64,000 nucleotides of DNA from Termitomyces sp. T153 (Eukaryota > Basidiomycota > Agaricomycetes > Agaricales > Lyophyllaceae): positions 62,001 to 126,000 of the forward strand of contig JACKQL020000032.1 in assembly GCA_018296165.2 (NCBI GenBank), read 5' to 3'. Below, piece after piece: positions 47,605 to 57,907 of the stretch; position 1 is the first letter of the stretch; each line of letters starts with the position of its first letter. A program made the position numbers and the translations under genes. The notes below the pieces were generated by a model, which worked only from the letters and a program-made list of their open reading frames with translations, was not told the DNA's origin and did not search any database.

Positions 47605-49400
47605 ATGGCGTCCGGTCGACCCATGTCTTCACCATCTCTGCCATCGGCAAAGGTCATTCATGTCGACACTCGCGGTGCCATAATTTTGTCTGAAGAGTCT
47701 CCCGAGGTACGCCCATTCTTTGGGGTAGTACTGACTCATTATATGTTGGACAGACTCGCGATAGCAGGGGAATTTATTTTCCCAATTATATAGAACCGGT
47801 ATCACACATTGCCGTAGACGTAAGTATACTTATGCCTGGCAGGCCCGGATGCTTACCGTACATACCTAGGTCGGTGGATCGTTGGCAAAAGTAGTGTACT
47901 TTACACGATCACCAGACCCACCTTCTTCGCCTTCTGTTGTCGCAACTCATGGTTCTGCAAGTCCTAGTACTATATCCACTCCCCGCTCCATTTCGCCTTC
48001 CACAAGCCAACATAGCGGATCTTCACTTGAAGTTGCGGCCTCCCCATCCAGACACAATGGCGCATTGACACCATTGGTACTGGGGCCTCATACCCATACT
48101 CTTTCCGGTCTTGATGATGGTCTCGTGCGCGACTCCCTCATACGACGAACATCACAACACTTCCCTGGTGGATCACTGAATTTTGAGCGGTTTGAGACGG
48201 ACAACATCCACGAATGTGTCGAGTTCATCCTGTCTCTAATCGAACGTTCTGCCACAGTAAACCATGTCCCAATCCAGGAAATGCGACGGGGCGTGAAGAT
48301 AATGGCGACAGGTGGCGGCGCACACAAGTTCTACGAGCTGTTCAAGGACACATTGCAAGTGGAAGTGCGGCGGGAAGACGAGATGGAATGTCTTATCGAG
48401 GGCCTCAAATTCATCACGCTCATCCCAGACGAGGTGTACTACTTCTCCGACGAACTTATTCACTCCGCATCCAACCCAATAGCTAGCAGTCATACATGTT
48501 CCTCCGGAAAGCCCGTACTACCGTCGGCCGGTACTAATGGCACTCTGGAACGACCGAGTCCGGACCCACCCAAGTTTGGTGTGACCTTTGTGGGTGATCC
48601 GACGCCTCAGCTCCCTTGCTTGCTGGTCAACATTGGATCCGGTGTATCCATAATCAAGGTGAATGAAGATGGTACATTTGAGCGTGTCAGTGGAACGAGT
48701 GTGGGTGGAGGAACGCTATGGGGCTTGCTGAGTCTTTTGACACCGGCGACGACCTTCGACGGTAAGCGCCTGTGTTAGGATGCTATAATGGTTATCGTGA
48801 TGACGTGTCGTGTTGCAGAAATGCTTGCGTTCTCGGATAGAGGGGACAATGCGCATGTTGACATGCTGGTGGGCGATATTTATGGGCAGGATTACAGTAA
48901 GCTGGGCTTAAAGTCGACCACCATCGCCAGTTCGTTCGGCAAAGTATTTAAAAAAGGTGGAAAGAAGGGTGACTTCTCACCTGAAGACATCAGCCGCAGT
49001 TTATTGTATGCGGTGTCAAATAATATTGGTCAAATTGCGTAAGTGGTTATCCTCTATATTTAAGATTGATGACCCTGATACATCTAATCTAGTTACATGA
49101 ATGCAGAGAAGTACAATTTAGATAGGATCTACTTTGGGGGTTGCTTTATTCGAGGTATGTATGCTCTTTTGGCGTTCTGGAGAGGGCTGCTGACATAGTC
49201 GCAGGACACGCTGCTACAATCACCACACTATCGTATGCTATCCGCTTCTGGAGCAAGGGGACGAAGCGTGCTTTGTTTTTGCGACACGAAGGATTCTTGT
49301 GGGTTCTGTTCTTCCTTTCAAGTGCATGCACATGGACTGATCTTTCTGCAGGGGAGCCATTGGTGCATGGATTCGGAACATAGATTCCGCAGAAGACTGA
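47605..49400 (+). CDS. Pantothenate kinase (eukaryotic type II)
   Basis: Catalyses ATP-dependent phosphorylation of pantothenate, the first step of coenzyme A synthesis. Exons start at 47605 (MASGRPMSSPSLPSAKVIHV); introns at 47707-47753 and 47820-47869 lead to the conserved phosphate-binding segment AVDVGGSLAKVVYF. Other family motifs are KIMATGGGAHKFYELF (about 48290-48340), CLLVNIGSGVSIIKV (about 48620-48660) and GTSVGGGTLWGLLSLL (about 48690-48740), then SDRGDNAHVDMLVGDIYG and RIYFGGCFIRGHAATITTLS. The last exon reads GAIGAWIRNIDSAED. A Ser/Pro-rich insert of about 60 residues after the first motif (47910-48060) is a fungal feature and probably a disordered regulatory loop. All expected motifs are present and frames are intact. 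Confidence 0.93.
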
Positions 49401-49873
49401 GGGATATGTTTGCATATCATGGATGCTGTAGATGATAGTATACGTTAGGATAATTATAAATCGAGCCGGTTTATCACCACGACCGGCACGATGACGACAA
49501 TTGAAACACATGACTGCTGACTGAGTGAGACTGATATCACCCATCTGGGACATCATCTGTTCGTCAGATCAGACCTGATGCACACCGAATATCACAGCTC
49601 GTAGGACTAGTTGTCAGACGACGAGCAGAGATGGTTCGCGACAGATACAATGGACAATGGGCATCAAAATTCCATGATGCATTTGAAGCAATGCGTGCAT
49701 AAGGCACGGATCTGATAGTGCGATCAAAGACTTTTTTATAAAGAGACGTGGGAAAGTGACAGGTTCGAGTTAAAGTGCTATGGTCTTGCAAGTTTGTAAT
49801 ACCCCTCGTATCTCTTGATTTCCTTTATTCCTGTCCTAACTAATCTCCACATCTGCTGTTTTTGACTGCCCCC
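49401..49873. other. Intergenic region before the homeodomain gene
   Basis: About 470 bases with no gene. The last 60 bases before the ATG at 49874 are pyrimidine-rich, as expected for a basidiomycete leader. Confidence 0.4.
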
Positions 49874-51488
49874 ATGTCCGATCTCCCTCCCACAGATGTC
49901 CTCAAGGACAAACAGAAGAAACCCCGACATCGCCATACTCCCGCCCAGCTCGCTGCTCTCAATGAGCTCTTCGACAAAAATGAGCATCCTTCTCTCGAGT
50001 CCCGCTCGTCTTTAGCAGAGCGTCTCGGGATGTAAGTCCCATCTCCGTCCTCCTTTTTGTCGATCTCATACTAATCAGATTTTCAGGGAGACAAAGACCG
50101 TCAATGCCTGGTTTCAGAATAAAAGGGCATCTTCAAAGAAAAGAACCAGGAGCGTTCCATATACTATTCCATCTGTAATATCGTCCTCTACTCCTTCCTC
50201 CTCGAACAATTTTAATCGCCACCCCTCTGATTACGACGACTACTATTACGACGACGATTATCTCCCTTTAGACGAATTTTCTCGTGCAGATTACCCTGGC
50301 TACTCGGATTACTCCCATTTTACTTCCGAGACAGACTCCATGCCCAGGCGATTGCGCATTCGTCCCTCTCCTGAGCAGACCGATGAGCTTCGGAAGCTCT
50401 ACAATATCACTCCTCATCCAACTACTGATCAGCGCCAACTATTGGCGGAACGCATTGGAATGTATGTATCCCCATCTTGATTTTTTCGTATCCCCATTTA
50501 TGTCATCATTTCTGTGTTGTCAGGCGTTACCAAAGTATAACAAATTGGTTCCAAAATCAACGCAGTCTTGCGAAAAAGCGAAAAGAGGACGATGTAGACG
50601 GGCTTGGTCCAATATTGTCCACTGACCACCACACTGAACCTCGAACATACTCGGCATTTCCTCCTCCATCTAATCATCCTTCTCTTGGGTTGCCGGTCCT
50701 ACCTCCATCCGGTCATTCATCAGCACCTATGTCTGGATCACATCGGCGCTCTCCTAGTATTTCACCCTCTTTAGATAGCCGTTCTCCCAGAAGGTCGTCC
50801 TCTCGTCATAGTTCGACCCCATACAGCGTGTCTCAGTCGTCATTATCGCGCCCGCGACGATCACGGCCAGAGCCCTATCAGCTCGATGCCCTAAAGGACC
50901 TGTACACCAAGACATCCACGCCGAGTATCGAGGAGCGGTCGGCTCTTGCTTTAGAAATTGGCATGTAAGTGCTGATCAATCATTCGAATTTTCTCTGGAG
51001 GGCTAATTAGCCAAATTAGGGATGTCGGCAAAGTTACTAATTGGTTCAGGAACTTGCGTCAGACAGCTCGGAAACGCGATAAACGATCCAGCAGCGCTGA
51101 CGACGACGACGACGATTCTTTTAACAGTGTCGTTCCGTCAACTTCTGCTTCACGATCTGGTTCCCCGTTCTTCCAGTCGTATTCGTCGCCATCATCGATG
51201 GATCTTGATAACGATGACGATATGAATGGAGCCCATTCTGACATCGGTAGCGAGGACGAATTTCAAGAGGCGGTCACTCCGCCACCGGAGCCCGTATCCG
51301 ACCCTACTGCCGCTGCTACATCTACTCCGCCATCCTCATCATCTCGTATGGCGATCAGCGAGCTCACCCTCGCCATTGACTCTGCATCGTATGCAGAGCT
51401 AGAGAAGGCCACAGCTACCCAGTATTCTGGGATTAAAATCGAGGACGCTTTATTGCTTCTCAGTTTCCATCAACATATCATGCATTAG
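49874..51488 (+). CDS. Triple-homeodomain transcription factor
   Basis: A predicted nuclear DNA-binding protein of 480 residues with three separate homeodomains, at about residues 15-74, 140-198 and 287-345. Their recognition helices read NAWFQNKR, TNWFQNQR and TNWFRNLR, each followed by a basic patch. The N-terminal arms are KKPRHRHTPAQL, MPRRLRIRPSPEQ and PRRSRPEPYQLDAL. Exons are 49874-50031, 50087-50461, 50524-50964 and 51020-51488. Every intron splits the Met codon of the (L/I)GM box just before the recognition helix, always in phase 2 (AT|G). Linkers hold an Asp/Tyr-rich stretch (DDYYYDDD) and a long Ser/Pro-rich stretch; after the third domain there is an acidic run and a short C-terminal helix. 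Most fungal homeodomain proteins have one homeodomain. The repeated intron suggests the domains arose by duplication of an intron-bearing homeodomain. Confidence 0.9.
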
Positions 51489-54248
51489 TAAGAACCGAAG
51501 ATCATCGAACTGACATTGTGTTGTACGTTGATCTCTAATCTATCTTCCCTTGGACATTTAGAACTGACTACTTAAGATAGAACCATCATTGATGTATTCA
51601 GTATCGAACCAGACCGCGATCGGTCTATTTATTTATCTTATCATTCAATCTCTGCGACCATCAACCCACGTCGATTTTCACGTTAATCCATAAACCATTC
51701 ACACTTTACACACCACTCTAGTTATTTCGCGTCCGATGTCCTTTCGACTTGAGAAACGTCTACTGTTTACCTCATTTCGACAGTACGAAATCAGCCCAAA
51801 ATCAATCCAGTATGCTTGTTACTAGAGATCAAAATGAAATCGATTTGTAGCCTTTTATAAAGCCCTAGGCCTAGATATGCGCGATCAGCAGGGATGCTGT
51901 AAGTTTGACAATGACAGACAATATAAACTTGTTCGCTAAATTCAGTGGACCTTGAGTAAGCGCGCTAACTGCTAATGGCAGTACTGGTAATCACAGTTCC
52001 CATTTGACTGTTTCATCCACCATTCTCTGAGCTTGATAGGTTAAGAATCAAGAATATACCAGCTGGTTCCCAGACACAGTGAGTAATCACATTGATCACA
52101 GCCCAAAATTTGACTTTTTGACTCATCCATCCTTTTAAATTTCTGCTCATCAATCATGATGGATATGATCCCCACAATGTACATTGCCTTCTCGAATTCC
52201 CTCATTTGTCACAGCTCGATACACATTCCCCTTGCATCAGGAAGATGAATACACGACAACTCTGGGAAATGTTTTAACGCTACTCGTGTCCAATACGATA
52301 CATTCTCTACTAAGAACCGTGAGATCGTTATCGCATCTAGCCACGGTCTTCCTCGGTAGTGAATTATCTGTCCAAATATCTACGGCGTGGAGCAATGGCC
52401 GATGAGTATCTCAGGACAGACTATCCTGCTTGATATGTAGTCACACGTTGTATACTTACGATAACCCCTTAGCTGATACGAACTCTTCGACGGCGGATCC
52501 GGTCCTCGTATATATCATGCCGAGAAACTGGAGTCTGGCACGAAGTTGGAAGGGCGGTATGGTTCCCTTGTCACATTTGTATAGAGTTCACCTCCCCCTA
52601 ATGTGGCCTGATTCTTCGCTTCGAAGAACATTGGTTGTTCTCAGCAAAAGTTCAAGTTGTTTACAGCAAGCGTTACCGCGCTCATGATCGAGAGCCAGCA
52701 CAAAACTCTTGCCCCAGCTTTCTCCTAACCCGTCTGACCCGACAAATACCCTGCTTGTCCAGATATCTCAACAGCTTGCGTCCATGTCAAACGTTATCCA
52801 ACGCCAGCGAGGTCGTTCTTAAACCTAAATGTTACTCCAGACTCGTTGCAGGCTTGAACTTTGCAACTTCCGTCCCTGATCTGCAACATCCTACTTATGG
52901 GTTCTCAATCTAGGCATACGCCCTTTCCGCAACCTTTATCCAATGCCTTCAAGCTACAGAGAATCAACCATCTGACCTCACACGAACAGGCTACCGCAGC
53001 CAAGAGATTCAAGATGGGCAGCTTTAGTGACGGTCCTAGACACATCGGTCGTGCAACGTGCAACGTGCAACTCCGGTCGAGGCTATTCATTCCCACAGCG
53101 TGTCTCCCTTCTCTTCGCTCTCATAAGAGTTCCTGCATCCGTAAATGCATGTTCGTTGCGTTTGTCACGCTTTACGTGTGTGTCCCTTCCGACGATCTGG
53201 TGCGACTACTCATATCACACATCGGTGCTTTCGGGTGTGTGTGGTGGAAGATTTTGAAGACTAAGGCCGTCGTTTCAAGTATGGCGCGCGACGGATATCA
53301 TCAGGACGAGATGAGAGGGACTTAAGACGATGACTTGGACGCTTAAGAATATACGCCACGAGTCCGAGCGTGAGGGTATTCGTTGAAGTCATACCGCGCG
53401 CTGTTTCCGGGGACGATTCAACGCAAAGCTCCTGTATCGACTGCATCACCGCAATGACACTAGGACATCTCGTTCCGCACGTCCTTGGTGTCCTCGATCC
53501 GGCCGTGAGTCAAAGGCGAGCGACAACGTGCCCTCGCGGCTACACGGTCCTTGAGCATGAAGGGCTGCTTTGACGAGTCCACGCTGCGGGTCGAGAGTCA
53601 GAAATACCCCGCAATCGGCGTCAAGGAAGGTGAGTTTTTGTATTTATACAAAAGTTGAGTCAGAAAGTGTCCTATGCGCCTTGTTTCGGCAATTCACAGC
53701 GAGTAGTACTTCGTGGTATTCATCATACTCTGAAGGTACTTAAGGATCGGCTCGCTTCAGCTGATAAGATGCTGTCTCGAAGACATTTTCGCTAGTCATA
53801 CTGGTCTGGTCAGCATAGACCAAGATCTCTACACTCCTCCAATACACCTCGCACCCATGACTTGATATCGTCATGCTAGATTTTGCCCTGCAAGCCCTGA
53901 CATTCCCCTGCCAATGTCAACCAAGCTGGATTCTCCCTTCCTGCTGACTATGCCCTTTGTCTGCTAGGGGACATACCCTCCCACGAAACGAAGTCCAACT
54001 TTGATCAACCCGTCTCAATCAAGCAAAGACGACTTGTCACGTATATTAATGGCGTAATCAATGAAGGCGGAACGCACGACTTTTGGATCTGTCCACATCT
54101 CATTTGTATGCGAGAGACTGATAGGAAGATGTGTGGTCCGCGCACATGATTGATTTTACGTTCCGGGGTGCAGTGAAAAGGATGTATACTATTGCATTTT
54201 CAAAGCTCCCCATCATTAGACAAGATCTTTTAAAAATAAAACTTCGGA
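51489..54248. other. 2.8 kb without a recognised gene
   Basis: Only short, unlinked open frames are present on both strands and no domain is recognisable. The composition is ordinary with normal CpG, so this is not obviously transposon DNA. A three-copy GTGCAAC heptamer lies at 53051-53071. I see nothing else I can name. Confidence 0.4.
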
Positions 54249-55605
54249 GTGGGGCATGATTCACCCTTTTCAGTGTGGCTTAAGACGACTCCAGGCGACA
54301 TGTTGCTTAGCGAACCCTCTATCAGTCTGCCTGATCTCAGTGAGGAAGAATTATCAGCTGTATCAGACCTGTTGTCCAAGCTTCAATCCCGATCCCCTGC
54401 GATCCGAAGCTGTTTCGAAGATATTCCGCTCAATATTCTCCTCAATGCCGCTGTTACAGTCATCGATGAATACGATTATTATCAGAAACATTAGCCCTGT
54501 TACAGCAAAGCTATATCTGAGGGCATTTATCTTTGTTCCCCGCGACATTCTTTTTCCAATCCCTGATGATGCTGAACGATCCCAGCGAGTCTTTATTCAG
54601 GAACAAAAATTCTTTATTTCTTTGGTATCGAACGTTGTATACACTCATTGAAGATAGTGAGACATATTCTATTCTGCATTAATGTTGACTGAATGAGCGA
54701 TCCGCAGGCCTTGTACGTGCTTGAGCTTCAGGATCTCTCACATTCGGGTTTCTATCGGATCAGAAGGTTTGAAACCTATTCTTGTCACCACCCCTCCTTG
54801 GACGACCATTATGTTTTACTGAACCTGCAAACTATGAAAGTAGCTGGGAAAGCTCCAGCCATTTGCCCTGGTTTGTCTGAGAAACACCCCCCACGAGCTT
54901 TCAGAATCGGTCAAAAGACGAGGCTATCGAGAGAATGTATGCGTTCGCACTCACTGATTATTTGCAAGGTAAGGATCAGAGATCAATGGTGCTGCAAGGT
55001 GTCTGGTGCCCTCCACCGTGACCATGATAGTCTGGCCTGGCATCTTTCTTGCAGACAGAGGCGTCAGTGATATATTACAAGTAACTCACTGACATGTCAC
55101 TCACAACTCGATGTGAGAATTCCGCTGCCGAACTCCAATTGTACTTATTCATGGCTGTGGTCACCGTATTACTCACTCATTCGCGATAACTTTGGAGTCA
55201 CCCTCCTCCCACACGCAAGCCCGGATGTTGTGCAAAATGCTCTCTTTCTCAATGGTCCAATTTGTGGAGCATTTGTTCAGTTTATGGTTGGCTTCCTGCC
55301 CCGTGAGTCAGATGGGAAGGTGCGTAGTTGTCATCACGCGATGGGTTTGACTAACTCTAGTCTCCAGCACGAGGCACTCGCTCGCTTGGCGAGGTTATTT
55401 CCAAATACCAATAATCATTCACTGCACTTACTTGATGGTCAGACTCTGTTGGCTAGCAATGAAGGATGCGGTATTCCGGAGCCTGACCCTCTCTGGTTCA
55501 AGCTGCACTGGTTCCTCGGTACTGTCTTCTGGATGACGCAGATGATGGTGAAAATGATTATTATTACGAAGATCTCTTTCTTTTCTTGATGCACGACTCA
55601 AGATA
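54249..55605 (+). pseudogene. Possible unrecognised gene, fragmented
   Basis: Several plus-strand pieces look coding: LSEPSISLPDLSEEELSAVS and AIRSCFEDIPLNILLNAAVT (54310-54460), RDILFPIPDDAERSQRVFIQ (54540-54610), LYVLELQDLSHSGFYRIRRF (54705-54770), WSPYYSLIRDNFGVTLLPHA (55155-55220) and EALARLARLFPNTN (55370-55420). They are separated by stops and could be exons of one gene or remains of it. No family was recognised. The 3' part (from 55371) is partly repeated at 55887-56100. Confidence 0.3.
55371..55605 (+). repeat. Direct duplication, copy 1
   Basis: It begins GAGGCACTCGCTCGCTTG and includes GAGCCTGACCCTCTCTGGTT and a shared end GATCTCTTTCTTTT. A related copy in the same orientation starts about 516 bases later. 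Copy 1 keeps the longer open frame (IPEPDPLWFKLHWFLG). Confidence 0.75.
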
Positions 55606-55886
55606 TACGACACCAATTGATAATGTCTAGATCTGCTAATCACTTTGAGCTCAAGTAATAGCATTTGCAAATCTGTACCATTCCTGTTATTAGACAACAA
55701 CAGCTCTACAGACTTTGTCGCTGGAATGCTGGTGAAGTTAGATTTGAACTCGCTTAGAACTCGGGCTGGCAAACGTATGCCCGATGTAGAGGGCGCGCCG
55801 TTACAAACAACCAAGATCTTGGTCTGAAAGTTGCCACTGATGGCGAGCAAAAGAAGATGCTTGATTATTTCATATGTGCAAGAAAA

Positions 55887-56105
55887 GAGGCACTCGCTCG
55901 CTTGACAGGGTTCTTCTCAAATACCTTGCAGTGTAGTTACTAGATCCCTTGTTGGCCGGCAACGAAGGATGTGGTATTGCAGAGCCTGACCCTCTCTGGT
56001 TCAGACTGCGGACAGTCTTTTGGATGACTGGTGGGACAAGGCCCATGGATGCGGGATTATCATCAAGAGATCTCTTTCTTTTATTAATGCACAGCTCGAG
56101 GTAGT
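55887..56105 (+). repeat. Direct duplication, copy 2
   Basis: Matches copy 1 (55371-55605) in blocks: GAGGCACTCGCTCGCTTG at the start, GAGCCTGACCCTCTCTGGTT in the middle and GATCTCTTTCTTTT at the end, with small deletions and substitutions between. The open frame of copy 1 is broken here, so this copy appears non-functional. Confidence 0.75.
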
Positions 56106-56155
56106 CACCAGCAATTAGATGTGTTTTAGAATACAATTATGCGAGGGCTTTTCTG

Positions 56156-57311
56156 CTACGTCGCAAGGGCAGACTCGGCCAGGACATCCAAGGCCTCCCT
56201 GTACTCGCTCTCGGGAAGGAGGCGGAGGGCCTCCCGTGCCTTGTCTGCATATGTGGCTGCGAGGGCGCGGGTGCGGTCTATGCCTTGAGAGCGGGCGACG
56301 TAGTGTCTGGCTTTTTGAATGTCGCCCTCGCCTGCGAGGTTACGACGGATGAGCGGGTGGAGGTCGGGGTGCTCTTCTGCGGCAAAGAGGACGGGGCCGG
56401 TGATGCCGAGGGGGTGTTCGAGGGTGTCTTGTACGAGCTGAGGGGGGATTAATGGATAGAATACACGAGTGCAGGACACAAACTTGGTATGCAATGCCGA
56501 GGTTGCGTCCGTAGGTGTATGCGGCGTCTTGCCAGTGGCCCGAGCACCCGCCGAGGGCTACGGAGGCACAGGCGCCTTTTGCCATGAGGCTGGCGGTTTT
56601 GAGATAGGACCTGCGGAGGTAGATGTCCCACGGGTCGCGCAGCATCGAGAGGTGGCGCAGCATCTCGCCCTCTGCCTGGTTGGAGATGACGCTGGCGATG
56701 AGCTCGACGACTTGTGGCTCGCCGAGGCGGGCGAGGGCAGCGCTGGCGCGGCCGAGGAGAAAGTCGCCTGCGAGAATGGAGAGTTTGTTTTCGTGTTGCT
56801 CGTGGACGCCGTCGTGGAGCACGGAGGCGATGTGGACCATCTCGACGATCTGCGCGAGGCGGAGCTGGGTGGGGAGGAGCCGGGGCGGGCCGGGGGGTGC
56901 TTGGGCCCGGGGCGGGTCTGTGCGGAGACGGGGAGGGCGCAGGTGGAAGACGCCAGTGAAGGAGGCGGGGTGGGTGGGCATGCTGGGGTGGGAGTTGTGG
57001 AGGACGCCGGGGCGGGTGAGGGGGATGTCGTGGTCGGGGGCGGCGGGGGCGGCGTGCTTGTTTGGCCACTGGGCGCCGCGGCCGTTGGTGGCGTGGGCAC
57101 AGAGCAGGACGAGCACGGACCGCAGCTGCTGGGCCGCGCCGGCAAAACGCGCGACGTGGGCGAGGCCGGGATGGGCGGACCCCAGCAGGCCCAGCAGCGA
57201 CGCCCGCACGTGCGCCAGCTCGGGCGCCAGCAGCGCGAACCCGTCCGGCCGTCTGCCCGGCGCGGTCGGCGGTGGCGGGCGCAGATGGGCGAGGCCGCGG
57301 AGAGCACGCAT
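56156..57311 (-). CDS. COQ1-like polyprenyl synthase lacking both Asp-rich motifs
   Basis: A homologue of mitochondrial trans-polyprenyl diphosphate synthases, which make the ubiquinone side chain. Exons 57311-56484 and 56437-56156 are joined by a 46-nt intron, giving 369 residues. The fold is clear: FALLAPELAHVRASLLGLLG, LRSVLVLLCAHATNG, IVEMVHIASVLHDG, NKLSILAGDFLLGRASAALA, VVELIASVISNQAEGEML, YLKTASLMAKGA and YGRNLGIAYQ. The first catalytic motif, normally DDxxD followed by an RRG loop, is shortened to DGVHE, and the second, normally DDxxD then GKPxG, reads QDTLE with the following loop missing. The GKxxRP region is AQQLRS. It may be a non-catalytic partner subunit, functionally like Dlp1/PDSS2, or a dying paralogue; the intact frame favours a working protein. 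The Arg-rich N-terminus may be a short mitochondrial presequence. The region is very GC-rich. Confidence 0.82.
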
Positions 57312-57357
57312 GGCGGCTGCGAACAACCGGTTTGATTTTATTTACTCGAAATACTCG

Positions 57358-57802
57358 CTAAACTGCCCCAGCGCCGCCGCCAGATGCCCAGCAACCACCC
57401 TGCCCTGCCCCAGCGTCAGCAGCGTCCACGACAGCGAGCACCCCACCCACCTTGGTCTCCAGCTCGCCCCAGTCCCCCGTCGAGTTCAGCGCAAGCAGCA
57501 GCAGCGGCTCGCTCTCTCCCCCCACACGCACTACCGCTATCCGTCCGAGCTGCACAATTCAGTCACGTCCACCACAGCCAAACACGCCTCACCTCGCTCT
57601 CCACCATGCTACACTCCTCCTGTGTCTCCTGCCACATCTCCATCGCAACCCCAACCACCATCCGCACCTCGTCCTTGGGTCTCCGCCCCCCCTCCGTGGC
57701 AAACGCAATCAGCTGCCCCGACCTCGTCAACAGCGCCGCCGTGTGCAGCTGCGCCGTCACCGCCTGCGAGAGAACATTGTGTAGCGTCGACAGCACTATC
57801 AT
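57358..57802 (-). CDS. LAMTOR2: LAMTOR2-like roadblock/LC7 protein
   Basis: A small roadblock-fold protein of 133 residues, similar to the Ragulator subunit p14 that anchors TORC1 signalling on the vacuole or lysosome. Exons 57802-57593 and 57549-57358 flank a 43-nt intron (GTGAGG...TGCAG). The first half, IVLSTLHNVLSQAVTAQLHT then AALLTRSGQLIAFA, follows the family start (VLSQA, then a strand, SG-L-L-A). After MVESE|LGRIAVVRV comes PLLLLALNSTGDWGELETKV, again as in LAMTOR2. The start is the ATG after stops in all upstream frames. It lies only 46 bases upstream of the COQ1-like gene on the same strand. Confidence 0.72.
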
Positions 57803-57907
57803 GGCGCAAGTCAACACTGACGTCAGCCGACGATCCTATTTGTTGTTGATACCAGAAGAGCACTCATAAACTACTACGAATATAAAACACCCATGTACAC
57901 CAAGCAC

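Noticed and set aside
53051..53071. Three-copy GTGCAAC heptamer as a regulatory site
   Set aside because: It is a single short run in a gene-poor stretch, with no gene start nearby and no second occurrence noticed.
56469..57849. Long plus-strand open frames (up to 408 codons) opposite the COQ1-like and LAMTOR2-like genes
   Set aside because: They are shadows in a GC-rich block where stop codons are rare. Their composition is Arg/Ala/Gly/Pro-rich without any domain, while the minus strand carries clear conserved proteins.
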